Assembly (NCBI GenBank): GCA_015485335.1
Contig: WFTT01000064.1
Coordinates: 1-39,093, forward strand
Source of the DNA: Robiginitomaculum sp.
GTDB taxonomy: Bacteria > Pseudomonadota > Alphaproteobacteria > Caulobacterales > Maricaulaceae
Direction of reading: 5' to 3'
DNA: 39,093 nt
Each line of letters opens with the position of its first letter. Within the stretch, counting starts at the first letter, position 1. Positions 30,821-39,093 of the stretch are shown in pieces. The position numbers were made by a program, and so were the translations under genes. The notes below the pieces were generated by a model. The model did no database searches. It saw only the letters and a list, made by a program, of their open reading frames with translations, and was not told where the DNA came from.

Positions 30821-31942
30821 TCACAAAATCAGATCGGCCAGTTTTTTACGATGATACGCCGCATCCCCATATTGCGAGGCATGCCAGATGGCGCTGCGCC
30901 GGTATAGCTGGGCATCGCATTCATAGGTAAAGCCAAAGCCCCCATGAAACTGGATGGCCCGATCCGCCGCATACGCATAGGCTTTGTCGGCCTGGGCCTT
31001 GGCCATGCGCGTGGCAATCTCGCCGGTGCCTTGTTCGTTAAAACTGTGCGCCGCGCTGTAAAGCAGCGAACGCGCCCGTTCATAACCGGTATAAGCATCA
31101 ACACTGGGGTGTTTTAAGGCCTGATAAGAGCCAATGGTGCGGCCAAACTGTTTGCGGGTACGCAAATAATCGAGCGTATAATCAATCACGTTTTGCGTGC
31201 CGCCGCATATTTCTGCGGTGCTTAAAAGATTGGCGCAAAGGTGAATATGGGCCAATGCCGCCTCGGCCTGTGCCATATCCAACAGCGCGCTTTTAGGCAC
31301 GGTAATGCCATCCAGCGTCAATGCAAAAGAACGTTTGGTTTCATCAATGATGACCTCGCGGCGCAGCGCGTCCTTTGGCAGATCATCCTTGGCAATCAGC
31401 ACCAGCGCCGGTTTGTCGTCCACCAGAACCGATGCGATAATCCAGTTTGCCGCCGCCGCATCGCGCACAAAAAACTTCTCGCCCGACAAAGCCAACCCCT
31501 GATCGGTATGGCTGGCCCGGGCGGTAATCGCGGTTAAATCCCAATTGCCGCTTTGCTCACTCAAAGCCAGTGTGGCCACGCTGCCGCCCGCGATTTTGGG
31601 CAAGTAATCCTGTTTTTGCGCCTCTGTACCGCCCACAAGAATGGCCTGGGCCGCCAGCGAGGTCGAGAAAAATGGCCCGGCCAGAAAATAACGACCCATT
31701 TGTTCCATAATGGGCACAATTTCTGCCACGCCCAGCCCGGCACCCTCATAGGCTTCGGGAATGGCAATGCTGAGCCAGCCAAGGGCGGCCATCTCGTCCC
31801 ATACATCTGGGTCATGGCCCAGATCGTCTTCCATCAGGGCGCGCACCTTTTGCATGGGAGATTGCTCACGGCAAAATCGCTTGGCCACCTCCATCAGGTC
31901 GCCTTGCGCTTCGCTAAAGCCTAATTGTCCAAGATTATCCAT
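30821..31942 (-). CDS. Acyl-CoA dehydrogenase (small-subunit type)
   Basis: I start at the ATG at 31942 (MDNLGQLGFSEAQGDL), giving 373 residues; the longer frame to 32062 overlaps the neighbour without support. The three ACAD domains are visible: N-terminal helices, a middle beta-domain (ALSEQSGNWDL, then LSGEKFFVRDAAAANWIIA), and C-terminal helices with RKQFGRTIGSYQALKHPSVDAYT. FHGGFGFTYECDAQLYRR follows and keeps a Glu at the position of the catalytic base of medium-chain ACADs. It oxidises an acyl-CoA to the 2-enoyl-CoA, reducing FAD. It lies 11 nt after a second ACAD gene; the two resemble pairs that form heterotetramers in steroid side-chain degradation. Confidence 0.92.
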   Translation of the reverse strand: MDNLGQLGFSEAQGDLMEVAKRFCREQSPMQKVRALMEDDLGHDPDVWDEMAALGWLSIAIPEAYEGAGLGVAEIVPIMEQMGRYFLAGPFFSTSLAAQAILVGGTEAQKQDYLPKIAGGSVATLALSEQSGNWDLTAITARASHTDQGLALSGEKFFVRDAAAANWIIASVLVDDKPALVLIAKDDLPKDALRREVIIDETKRSFALTLDGITVPKSALLDMAQAEAALAHIHLCANLLSTAEICGGTQNVIDYTLDYLRTRKQFGRTIGSYQALKHPSVDAYTGYERARSLLYSAAHSFNEQGTGEIATRMAKAQADKAYAYAADRAIQFHGGFGFTYECDAQLYRRSAIWHASQYGDAAYHRKKLADLIL

Positions 31943-31953
31943 TGTCCTGGCCC

Positions 31954-33183
31954 CTAACGCTTTGGCAGGCCGAGCACGTGCTCGGCAATAATATTGTGCT
32001 GAATTTCCGAGGTGCCGCCGCCAATGGTTGCCGAAAACGCATTCAGATAGCCGCGCGTCCACAAACCGTGATCCACCGCATTGGGATCGCCCACATAATA
32101 ACCGCCTTTGGTCCCTTGCAAGGTAATGGCAAATTCATTGATGCGCCGGGCAAATTCGGTCCACATCAGCTTGCCTGAAAGCGCCAGCCCAAACGGGCGC
32201 TCTTCGTTTAACGGTGCAAAGGCCCCGCGCGCCTGACAAAGCTTCAGACTCTGTGCCTCGATCATGAACTCAACCAAGGCATCGCGCATCACCGGATCAT
32301 CCATTACCGGCGCGCCATCGCGCTGTAATTTTCGCGCCAGATCAATTACCGCAAAGGCGTCCAGCGGCAACAGGACATAGCCCCCCGCCTGACCGCCATG
32401 CACGCCGCGCTCATATTCCAGGGTCTTCATGGCCACCTGCCAGCCTTCGCCTTCCTTGCCCATCAGGCCATCGGCGGGAATGCGCGCATCGGTAAAAAAG
32501 GTCTGGGTGAAACCGTATTCGCCGGTCAGCTTGCGAATGGGGCGGGTTTCCACGCCCGGAATTTTCATCGGTGCCAGAAAAAAGCTAAGCCCCGCATATT
32601 TATTGGGCGCGTCAGGGTTGGTACGCGCCAACAGGATCATGTATTTTGCGTAATTGCCCTGAGTGGTCCAGATTTTGGAACCGTTCAGCACATATTCGTC
32701 GCCATCGCGCACGGCGCGCAATTGCGCATTGCCAAGGTCCGAGCCGTTATCCGGTTCGGAAAAGCCCTGACACCAGATATCTTCGGCGGACAAAATGCCC
32801 TTAATGTGTTTTTTGCAATGAGCCTCGGTACCGATATCCATCAGCAATGGCCCGGTCCAATTCAGGCCGATGGCGTTCAGCATGATGGGGGCATGATGGC
32901 GGCGCATGGCATCGGTGGCCGCATCCTGAAAGGCCTGATCCAGCCCACCGCCGCCATATTCACTGGGCCAGGCAGCGCCCAGATAACCGGCCTCATAAAC
33001 CTTGTTTTGCCAGTCCCGCAAAAAATCAAACTGTTGATCGGTGCCGACCTCCATAAAGGTCAGCGGCAGCATAAAGCCCGGATCTGGATTGACATTGGCG
33101 GCGAACCACGCGTCTGCCTCTTTGGCAAATTCGTCAAGTTCTTGCGGATTAACCTTGCCCATCAAAACCCCATCGTGTTTCAT
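31954..33183 (-). CDS. Acyl-CoA dehydrogenase (large-subunit type)
   Basis: This protein has 409 residues from the ATG at 33183; an ATG at 33162 (MGKVNPQELDEF) with GGGG just upstream may be the true start. Motifs include AAWPSEYGGGGLDQAFQ, QGFSEPDNGSDLGNAQLRAV, LNGSKIWTTQGNYAKYMILLAR and a C-terminal IGGGTSEIQHNIIAEHVLGL. KTLEYERGVHGG holds a Glu where isovaleryl-CoA-type dehydrogenases have their catalytic base. It uses FAD and probably passes electrons to ETF. It is transcribed divergently from the AtuA/carboxylase operon and is followed by the smaller ACAD gene, so both probably act on the same substrate. Confidence 0.93.
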   Translation of the reverse strand: MKHDGVLMGKVNPQELDEFAKEADAWFAANVNPDPGFMLPLTFMEVGTDQQFDFLRDWQNKVYEAGYLGAAWPSEYGGGGLDQAFQDAATDAMRRHHAPIMLNAIGLNWTGPLLMDIGTEAHCKKHIKGILSAEDIWCQGFSEPDNGSDLGNAQLRAVRDGDEYVLNGSKIWTTQGNYAKYMILLARTNPDAPNKYAGLSFFLAPMKIPGVETRPIRKLTGEYGFTQTFFTDARIPADGLMGKEGEGWQVAMKTLEYERGVHGGQAGGYVLLPLDAFAVIDLARKLQRDGAPVMDDPVMRDALVEFMIEAQSLKLCQARGAFAPLNEERPFGLALSGKLMWTEFARRINEFAITLQGTKGGYYVGDPNAVDHGLWTRGYLNAFSATIGGGTSEIQHNIIAEHVLGLPKR

Positions 33184-33272
33184 CGTTCTATGATCTCATT
33201 CGCGAGACTAAACATATTTATGGCAAATGGAATTATTTTGATCAAACAAATCCAGAAAATGAGACAGATCCC
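33184..33272. promoter_or_regulatory. Divergent promoter region of the acyl-CoA cluster
   Basis: This 89-nt gap separates the ACAD operon (minus) from the AtuA-like operon (plus) and is AT-rich in its middle (33208-33250). TCTCATT (33194-33200) and AATGAGA (33259-33265) are inverted copies near each end and could be operator half-sites, but they are short. Shared control of the two operons is likely from the layout. No regulator gene is adjacent. Confidence 0.45.
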
Positions 33273-35090
33273 ATGAGCGCCGAGCGCGATAGTATCCGCA
33301 TTGGTGGGGCCAGTGGCTATTGGGGCGAAAGCGCCATGGCCACGCCACAGTTTTTGCGCGAAGGCGGGCTGGACTATATCGTCTATGATTATCTGGCCGA
33401 GATCACCATGTCGATCATGGCCAGGGCCAAAGCCAAAAGCCCCGATGGCGGCTATGCCACAGATTTTGTCTCTGCGGTTATCAAACCCAATTTACCGGAT
33501 ATCGCCAGCGCCGGGGTAAAGATCATTTCCAATGCAGGGGGCATCAACCCCGCCGCCTGCGGCGCGGCGGTGCGCGACCTGATTGCCAAGGCCGGACTGG
33601 ACCTGAAAGTGGCGGTGATTACCGGCGATGATCTGATGGCGCAAAAAGACGCCATTACGGCCCGCGCTCCGGATGAAATGTTCACCAATGATGCCTTTCC
33701 GGACCCGGACAAAATCGCCAGCATTAATGCATATCTCGGGGCCTTTCCCATTGCGGCGGCGCTGGATGCCGGGGCCGATATTGTCATTACTGGGCGCTGT
33801 GTCGATAGCGCGGTGACGCTGGGGGCCTGTATCCATGCCTTTGGCTGGAAGGCAACCGATTATGACCTGTTGGCCAGTGGCTCCCTTGCCGGGCACATTC
33901 TGGAATGCGGGCCACAAGCCACCGGGGGCAATTTCACCGATTGGGATCAGGTGCCAGACATTGCCACTATCGGCTATCCCATTGCCAAGATTACGCCAGA
34001 TGGCGCATTTCACATCACCAAAGCCAAAGGCACGGGCGGTCTGGTCAGTGTGGGCACGGTGTCCGAGCAATTGGTCTATGAGATCGGCGATCCGCAGGCC
34101 TATATGCTGCCTGATGTGGTGTGTGATTTTTCGGGCGTGAGGGTACACCAGGAAAGCGCGAACTGCGTCTCGGTCTCTCCCGCCAAAGGCTATGCGCCGC
34201 CGGACACCTATAAAACCTCACTGACCTGGGCCGATGGTTTTCGCGCCGGTCTGATGATGAGCTATTATGGCTTTGATGCCGATAAAAAAGCCCGTGCCAT
34301 GGCCAAGGCCGCCTTTGCGCGCACCAATGCCATTTTACGCAAATTTAATCTGGGTGATTTTACCCAAACCAGTGTCGAAGTGATCGGGGCAGAAAGCCAG
34401 TTTGGCGATTATGCCGCCGTGGATGCGCCCCGCGAAGTGGTGCTGAAAATCGCCGCGCGGCACCCGGACGCCATGGGGGTTGGCCTGCTGCTTAAAGAAA
34501 GCGTGGGGCTGGGTCTGGCCTCACCGCCGGGGCTTAGCGGCTTTGCCGGAGGGCGGCCCAAGCCATCGCCGGTGGTGCGCCTGTTCTCCTATCTCACCCC
34601 CAAGGCGGATATCAGCATCCAGATTGATATCGATGGGCAGGTGCAGCGCTTTGCCGACAAAACAGATACCGCCTTTGATCCGGCCAGCATCCATCGCCCC
34701 GCCCCGCCAGTCCTGCCCGTAAGCAATGACGAGATGACCGAAGTGCCGCTGATCAAGCTGGCCTTTGGGCGCTCCGGCGATAAGGGTGACAAGGCCAATA
34801 TTGGCATTATTGCCCGCGAGGCGGCCTTTATGCCCTATATCTGGGCGGCGCTGGACGAAGATGCCGTGGCGGCACGCTTTGCGCACTTTATCGAGGTCAA
34901 GAATAAAACGGCGGCCGTGCAGCGCTTTTTTATGCCGGGCCTGCCGGGGATCAATTTTCTGATTGATCATGTGCTGGGCGGCGGCGGCATGGCCTCGATC
35001 CGTAATGACCCACAGGGCAAGGGCTATGCGCAAATTCTGTTGGCCCATCCCGTTTCCATTCCTCACACTTTGGTAAAGACGCTGACATGA
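33273..35090 (+). CDS. atuA: AtuA-like protein (DUF1446) fused to a C-terminal AtuA-like ferredoxin-fold domain
   Basis: This is a 605-residue protein. Residues about 5-450 match the DUF1446/AtuA family: IRIGGASGYWGESAM, DYIVYDYLAEITMSIMARAKAK, ISNAGGINPAACGAAV and ITGRCVDSAVTLG. After a linker, residues about 487-600 form a second domain beginning VPLIKLAFGRSGDKGDKANIGI, in other genomes also a separate small protein. AtuA is required for acyclic terpene (citronellol/geraniol) use in Pseudomonas, but its reaction is not established. The stop overlaps the carboxylase beta start (ATGA at 35087-35090). The fusion and coupling support joint action with the carboxylase in catabolism of a branched or isoprenoid acyl-CoA. 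Confidence 0.92.
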   Translation: MSAERDSIRIGGASGYWGESAMATPQFLREGGLDYIVYDYLAEITMSIMARAKAKSPDGGYATDFVSAVIKPNLPDIASAGVKIISNAGGINPAACGAAVRDLIAKAGLDLKVAVITGDDLMAQKDAITARAPDEMFTNDAFPDPDKIASINAYLGAFPIAAALDAGADIVITGRCVDSAVTLGACIHAFGWKATDYDLLASGSLAGHILECGPQATGGNFTDWDQVPDIATIGYPIAKITPDGAFHITKAKGTGGLVSVGTVSEQLVYEIGDPQAYMLPDVVCDFSGVRVHQESANCVSVSPAKGYAPPDTYKTSLTWADGFRAGLMMSYYGFDADKKARAMAKAAFARTNAILRKFNLGDFTQTSVEVIGAESQFGDYAAVDAPREVVLKIAARHPDAMGVGLLLKESVGLGLASPPGLSGFAGGRPKPSPVVRLFSYLTPKADISIQIDIDGQVQRFADKTDTAFDPASIHRPAPPVLPVSNDEMTEVPLIKLAFGRSGDKGDKANIGIIAREAAFMPYIWAALDEDAVAARFAHFIEVKNKTAAVQRFFMPGLPGINFLIDHVLGGGGMASIRNDPQGKGYAQILLAHPVSIPHTLVKTLT

Positions 35091-36709
35091 CGGTTTTTCG
35101 TTCCACCATTGATACCCAATCCGAAGCTTTTAAACAGAACCATGCCGACATGACGGCTTTGGTGGACAAGCTGTGCGAGCTAAACGCCCGCGCACCTGCC
35201 CGTTCGGCCAAGCGCAAAGAACGTTTTGCGGCGCGGGGGCAATTGCTGCCGCGTGAGCGTTTGGCGCGCCTTTTGGATCCGGGCATGCCGTATTTTGAGG
35301 TGGGTAATATTGCCGGCTATCTGGTGGATACGCCTGAGGAAGAAAAATCCATTCCCGGTTCGACCATTATGGCCGGGATCGGCTTTATCAACGGCGTGCG
35401 CTGCGCCATTGTTACCGATGACAGCGGTATCAAGGCCGGCTCGATGACCACGGCGGGGGGCTATCGTCTGCGCCGGGCGCAAGAGATCGCCTTGCAACAA
35501 AACCTGCCCTTCATCCATCTGGTGGAAAGCGCGGGCGGCGATCTTCTGAACTATACTGTCGAGGGATTTATCGCCGGCGGGGCGCTGTTTGGCAATCTGG
35601 CGCGGCTCAGCAAAGCTGGCCTGCCGGTCATTTCGGTGCTGCATGGCTCGTCCACGGCGGGCGGGGCCTATATGCCCGGGCTGTCGGATTATGTGATTGC
35701 AGTGAAGGGGCGCGGCAAGGCGTTTTTGGCCGGGCCGCCACTATTGAAAGCCGCCACCGGCGAGATCGCCACCGAAGAGGAGCTGGGCGGCGCGATGATG
35801 CACGCCAGTGTTTCAGGCCTTGCCGAATATCTGGCCGAGGATGATGGCGAAGGGGTGTTGCTGGCCCGCGAAGTGGTGTCGCGCCTTGGCTGGAATGATC
35901 GCTGTGCGTCCTTGCCTGCGCACGATTTTGCTGAACCACTATATGATGCGGATGAAATTTTGGGCATTGTGCCGATGGATTATCGCAAGCCCTATGATGT
36001 GCGCGAAGTAATCGCGCGCCTTGTGGATGGCTCGGACTTTACCGATTTTAAGCCGCGATACGGCGTCTCCACCGTGTGTGTGCAGGCCAATGTTTATGGC
36101 CTGCCGTGCGGCATTATTGGCAATAATGGCCCAATTGACCCGGACGGGGCGACCAAGGCCGCCCAGTTTATCCAGCTTTGCGATCAGGCCGATATCCCTC
36201 TGGTATTTTTGCAAAATACCACCGGCTATCTGGTCGGCAAAACCTATGAACAGGCCGGCATGATCAAGCACGGATCCAAAATGATCCAGGCAATGACCAA
36301 TACCAGCGTGCCGCGCATCACCTTCATGATCGGGGCCAGCTATGGCGCCGGCAATTACGGCATGTGCGGGCGCGGGTTCGATCCGGATTTCTGTGTCACC
36401 TGGCCCAATGCCTCCATGGGGGTTATGGGCGGCGAGCAGGCCGCCCAGGTGATGTCCATCGTTGCCGAAGCCGGGGCCGCCAAGGCCGGTGTACCCTTTG
36501 ATGCAGACCAGATGGCCGAGCATGGCAAAATGCTGGCCCATCATTTTAACAGCCAATCCGGGGCGTTTTACACCTCGGGCCATTGTCTGGATGATGGCAT
36601 GATCGACCCGCGCCAGACCCGCCAGAGCCTTGGCTTTTTCCTCGCCACCGTCTGGGAGGCCTGCCACCGCGACGTCAAACCCAACAGTTTTGGCATTGCA
36701 CGGTTGTAG
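35087..36709 (+). CDS. atuC: Biotin-dependent acyl-CoA carboxylase, carboxyltransferase (beta) subunit
   Basis: The 540 residues match the length of methylcrotonyl/geranyl-CoA carboxylase beta chains. Two crotonase-like halves are seen: ARGQLLPRERLARLLDPG, FIHLVESAGGDLLNYTVEG and SSTAGGAYMPGLSDY in the first; GNNGPIDPDGATKAAQFIQLC, GASYGAGNYGMCGRGFDPDF and NASMGVMGGEQAAQV in the second. It transfers carboxyl from biotin to the acyl-CoA. Around residues 145-165 it lacks the EVFPDRDHFGRIFYN-like segment I recall from true MCC and GCC, so its substrate may be different. It is coupled to atuA and lies 9 nt before the alpha subunit gene. Confidence 0.92.
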   Translation: MTVFRSTIDTQSEAFKQNHADMTALVDKLCELNARAPARSAKRKERFAARGQLLPRERLARLLDPGMPYFEVGNIAGYLVDTPEEEKSIPGSTIMAGIGFINGVRCAIVTDDSGIKAGSMTTAGGYRLRRAQEIALQQNLPFIHLVESAGGDLLNYTVEGFIAGGALFGNLARLSKAGLPVISVLHGSSTAGGAYMPGLSDYVIAVKGRGKAFLAGPPLLKAATGEIATEEELGGAMMHASVSGLAEYLAEDDGEGVLLAREVVSRLGWNDRCASLPAHDFAEPLYDADEILGIVPMDYRKPYDVREVIARLVDGSDFTDFKPRYGVSTVCVQANVYGLPCGIIGNNGPIDPDGATKAAQFIQLCDQADIPLVFLQNTTGYLVGKTYEQAGMIKHGSKMIQAMTNTSVPRITFMIGASYGAGNYGMCGRGFDPDFCVTWPNASMGVMGGEQAAQVMSIVAEAGAAKAGVPFDADQMAEHGKMLAHHFNSQSGAFYTSGHCLDDGMIDPRQTRQSLGFFLATVWEACHRDVKPNSFGIARL

Positions 36710-36718
36710 GGGGCGGAC

Positions 36719-38734
36719 ATGAGCACACAAATGAACAGCATTTTGATTGCCAATCGCGGCGAAATTGCCTGCCGGATCATCCGCAGCGCCAAGGCGCTGG
36801 GCCTGCGCACCATCGCGGTTTATTCCGATGCTGATGTGGATGCCCCCCATGTTCGCGCCGCCGATGAAGCGGTCCGGCTGGGCCCGGCCCCGGCGGCGCA
36901 ATCCTATCTGGATAGTGCACGGGTGCTGGCCGCCGCGACCGATACCGGCGCAGATATGATCCACCCGGGCTATGGGTTTTTGTCTGAAAATGCGGCCTTT
37001 GCCACGGCTTGCGAGAAAGCGGGTCTGATTTTTGTCGGCCCTTCGGCAAAAGCGATTGAGCTGATGGGCGACAAGGCCAAGGCCAAGTGCGCCATGATCA
37101 AAGCCGGTATTGCCTGCATTCCCGGCTATCAGGGTGAAGCGCAAGACGATGAGGCCCTGACCAAGGCCGCCAAAGACATTGGTTATCCCCTTATGATCAA
37201 GGCCGCCGCCGGTGGCGGGGGGCGCGGCATGCGTCTGGTCAATCAGGAAAGCGAGCTGAAAGCCGCCCTTGGCACGGCACGCAACGAAGCGGAAAATGCC
37301 TTTGGCGAAGGGGCGCTGATCCTGGAACGTGCGCTTGTAAAGGCCCGCCATATCGAGGTGCAAATCCTTGCCGATGGCCATGACAATACCGTGCATTTGG
37401 GTACCCGCGATTGTTCGGTGCAGCGCCGCCACCAAAAAATCATCGAAGAGGCCCCGGCCCCCGGCCTGACGCCCGAACTTTCCGAGGCCATGGGCGCGGT
37501 GGCGGTCAAGGCGGCGCAGGACATTGACTATGTGGGTGCGGGCACGATTGAGTTTTTGCTGGACGAGACAGACACGTTTTATTTTCTGGAGATGAATACC
37601 CGTTTGCAGGTGGAACACCCGGTCACCGAAATGGTCACCGGTCTGGATCTGGTGGCCCTGCAAATCCGCATTGCCCAGGGCGAGGCCCTGAGTTTCATGC
37701 AAGACGATATAAAGATGAGCGGTCATGCCATTGAGGCACGGCTTTATGCCGAAGATCCGGCGCAGGATTTTCTGCCTTCCAGTGGCAAAATTGCCCTGTG
37801 GCGACCGATGCGGGGCGGCGGCATTCGCGTCGATAGCGGTGTGAAAACGGGCAGCGAGATTACACCTTTTTATGATCCGCTGATGGCCAAAATCATTACC
37901 CATGGCAAAACCCGCGAAGACGCCCGGCAAAAGCTGGTCCGGGCTTTGGCGGGCACCCATATTTTTGGTCCCGCCACCAATAAGGGCTTTTTGATCCGGG
38001 CGCTGGAAACCCCAGATTTTGTGCAAGGCTGCGCCGATACTGGCTTTATAGAAACCCATTTTGACAAGGATGCGCTGGCCCCGGCGCCGCTGAGCTTTGC
38101 CGAGGCGGCCATGGCGGCGGTGCTGTTGTTTGATCGCGCCCGCAGCCGAGCACAAGAGGCGGCCATTTCCATGACGCCCGCCCTTCACAACTGGGCCAGC
38201 GCCACACCAATTTCCACGCCATATTCTTTTGCTCAAAACGAAGAGACGCTGGACCTGTTTCTGACCCCCAATGAGCCGGATGCCTATGACGTGCGCGGCC
38301 CGGATGAGGCAAGAACCAATATCCGTGTGCTGGCTATTCGCGGGCATAAAGCCATGTTGGAAATTGATGGGCATCAGGTAAAACTGGCCTTTCATCAGCC
38401 AAATGACGATCAGGCTGGCGCACGCATTTCAGTGTCGATCAAGGGCCGCGAATTTCATGCTGAAAACCGCTGTGCCGTGGCCGCCTCATCGCAAAAGACA
38501 GTGGACAGCGGATCTGTGATCGCCCCCATGCATGGCCTGCTTGGCAAGGTGCTCGTCAAACCCGGGGATACGGTGCGCAAAGGCGCGCCGCTGGCCATAT
38601 TGGAAGCCATGAAAATGCAACACGAATTATGCGCCGGCATAAATGGCACCATCAAAGCCGTTCATGCCCAGCCAGGCACCCAAATCGCCGCCCATACGGT
38701 ATTGATCGAAATCGCCGCCGCGGCTGAAAAATAA
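36719..38734 (+). CDS. atuF: Biotin-dependent acyl-CoA carboxylase, biotin carboxylase/BCCP (alpha) subunit
   Basis: The 671-residue protein has the biotin carboxylase N-domain (ILIANRGEIACRIIRSAKALG, then HPGYGFLSENAAFA) and an ATP-grasp domain with KAAAGGGGRGMRLV and DCSVQRRHQKIIEEAPAP. The C-domain includes EMNTRLQVEHPVTEMVTGLD; a linker domain and a biotinyl domain follow, with EAMKM near the end (biotinylated Lys about 632). This is the MCC/GCC alpha architecture. It carboxylates biotin with bicarbonate and ATP and works with the beta subunit encoded just upstream. It is the last gene of the operon; no clear terminator follows. Confidence 0.94.
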   Translation: MSTQMNSILIANRGEIACRIIRSAKALGLRTIAVYSDADVDAPHVRAADEAVRLGPAPAAQSYLDSARVLAAATDTGADMIHPGYGFLSENAAFATACEKAGLIFVGPSAKAIELMGDKAKAKCAMIKAGIACIPGYQGEAQDDEALTKAAKDIGYPLMIKAAAGGGGRGMRLVNQESELKAALGTARNEAENAFGEGALILERALVKARHIEVQILADGHDNTVHLGTRDCSVQRRHQKIIEEAPAPGLTPELSEAMGAVAVKAAQDIDYVGAGTIEFLLDETDTFYFLEMNTRLQVEHPVTEMVTGLDLVALQIRIAQGEALSFMQDDIKMSGHAIEARLYAEDPAQDFLPSSGKIALWRPMRGGGIRVDSGVKTGSEITPFYDPLMAKIITHGKTREDARQKLVRALAGTHIFGPATNKGFLIRALETPDFVQGCADTGFIETHFDKDALAPAPLSFAEAAMAAVLLFDRARSRAQEAAISMTPALHNWASATPISTPYSFAQNEETLDLFLTPNEPDAYDVRGPDEARTNIRVLAIRGHKAMLEIDGHQVKLAFHQPNDDQAGARISVSIKGREFHAENRCAVAASSQKTVDSGSVIAPMHGLLGKVLVKPGDTVRKGAPLAILEAMKMQHELCAGINGTIKAVHAQPGTQIAAHTVLIEIAAAAEK

Positions 38735-38760
38735 GATAAGGCGTTGTGCGGTTATTCTTT

Positions 38761-38783
38761 CATCCTTCGACAGGCTCTGGATG
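38761..38783. repeat. REP-like element CATCCTTCGACAGGCTCTGG-ATG
   Basis: The arms CATCC (38761-38765) and GGATG (38779-38783) are inverted. The sequence matches a short dispersed element that I recall from many proteobacterial intergenic regions. Copy number in this genome cannot be seen from one window. Confidence 0.55.
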
Positions 38784-38804
38784 AGGGAAAGTGTTCTCCG
38801 TGTC

Positions 38805-38884
38805 TGTCATTACCCGGTTTATCCGGGTAATCTAGTATGATGTTAAGGCCACTCTGGATTGCCAGGACAAGCCCGGCAATGACA
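38805..38884. repeat. Inverted pair of alphaproteobacterial REP-type palindromes
   Basis: The left unit starts TGTCATTACCCGG (38805) and has a perfect 9-bp stem (38809-38817 with 38823-38831). The right unit, read on the minus strand from 38884, starts TGTCATTGCCGGG and aligns along about 35 bases with the left one. Two such units head to head form a composite element like the BIMEs of enterobacteria. Confidence 0.75.
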
Positions 38885-38990
38885 GGTGGGGGGACGATAC
38901 AAATAGGATACCCCACCAGCACCAGTGTGGGACAAGGTTTTGCTATCCCCACCCCGAAAACCATGGCACCGGCATAGGGACAATCTCTTT

Positions 38991-39008
38991 CCTCTCCCCC
39001 AGGAGAGG
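38991..39008. repeat. CCTCTCC-GGAGAGG hairpin element
   Basis: A perfect 7-bp stem (38991-38997 with 39002-39008) and a 4-nt loop lie in a G/C-biased intergenic stretch. It resembles a widely dispersed short repeat and has no T run, so it is not called a terminator. Confidence 0.5.
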
Positions 39009-39093
39009 GGGAAATCCCCCGCATAACGAATATGAGGGGCAAAGAGGGGCACCTCTTACCCCTGCGCATGCCCGTCTCTATCCCTTAAATACC

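Larger units (their letters stand above)
38735..39093. other. Intergenic region with several repeat elements and no convincing gene
   Basis: These 359 bases follow the carboxylase gene. They hold a short hairpin repeat (38761-38783), an inverted pair of palindromic elements (38805-38884) and a CCTCTCC/GGAGAGG hairpin (38991-39008). Translations across the region give fragments such as VIAGLVLAIQS, a hallmark of repeat-derived false ORFs. I see no gene, tRNA or clear terminator. Confidence 0.75.

Noticed and set aside
35939-38395. An 818-residue open frame on the minus strand across the carboxylase genes
   Set aside because: It is the antisense shadow of two well-conserved carboxylase subunits on the plus strand. 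Its translation is low in domain-like patterns and rich in Gly/His/Gln.
38752-39069. A 105-residue minus-strand frame containing VIAGLVLAIQS
   Set aside because: The peptide is the familiar translation of intergenic REP-type repeats and not a protein; it has no ribosome-binding site.

Overview
The window looks like chromosomal DNA of a Gram-negative bacterium, most probably an alphaproteobacterium. The pointers are TonB-dependent receptors, a FecI/FecR pair, an AtuA-type acyl-CoA carboxylase cluster, and a terminal intergenic region holding inverted repeats of the kind scattered through alphaproteobacterial genomes. No rRNA, tRNA, CRISPR array, transposase or phage gene was seen. Family names come from motif recognition by eye, not from database searches.

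Layout. (A) 1-4240: a minus-strand operon of a GlpD-type glycerol-3-phosphate dehydrogenase, an FAD oxidase resembling alkyl-dihydroxyacetonephosphate synthase, and an FGGY kinase cut by the window edge, with a divergent LysR regulator. (B) 4264-6282: a TonB-dependent receptor. (C) 6371-9345, minus strand: a porin-like protein, two small monohaem cytochromes c, a Rieske protein without its bc1 partners, and a short-T-loop PII-like protein. (D) 9637-13357, plus strand: a His-rich DUF2231 membrane protein, an acyltransferase, a His-rich NTF2-like protein and a CnrY/CnrX/CnrH-type metal-sensing sigma module. (E) 13367-17571, minus strand: a Met/His/Cys-rich lipoprotein, a Cu-type P1B ATPase, a CDF protein lacking two canonical metal-site aspartates, and a DUF5676 protein. 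(F) 17816-19849: a large exported protein with Asp/Asn/Gly repeats. (G) 20114-24319: ECF sigma factor, FecR-type anti-sigma factor and a TonB receptor with an STN domain. (H) 24463-30753: a small secreted Cys-motif protein, a CzcCBA-type RND efflux system and a second PII-like protein. (I) 30821-38734: two acyl-CoA dehydrogenases divergent from AtuA-like, carboxylase beta and carboxylase alpha genes.

The most interesting result is a shared promoter-like signature, GAGGGA-N14-(A/G)CGTAT. It occurs exactly three times in front of operons: twice back-to-back between blocks C and D, and once before block E. Block D ends with a CnrYXH-type cassette whose CnrX homologue keeps the five metal ligands at the same residue numbers as the known protein. 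The simplest reading is that the CnrH-like sigma factor controls its own operon, the Rieske/cytochrome/porin/PII operon and the lipoprotein/ATPase/CDF operon. That would be a metal-responsive envelope and electron-transfer regulon different from the classical cnrYXH-cnrCBA arrangement. The CzcCBA system in the same window has no copy of the motif and may be controlled separately.
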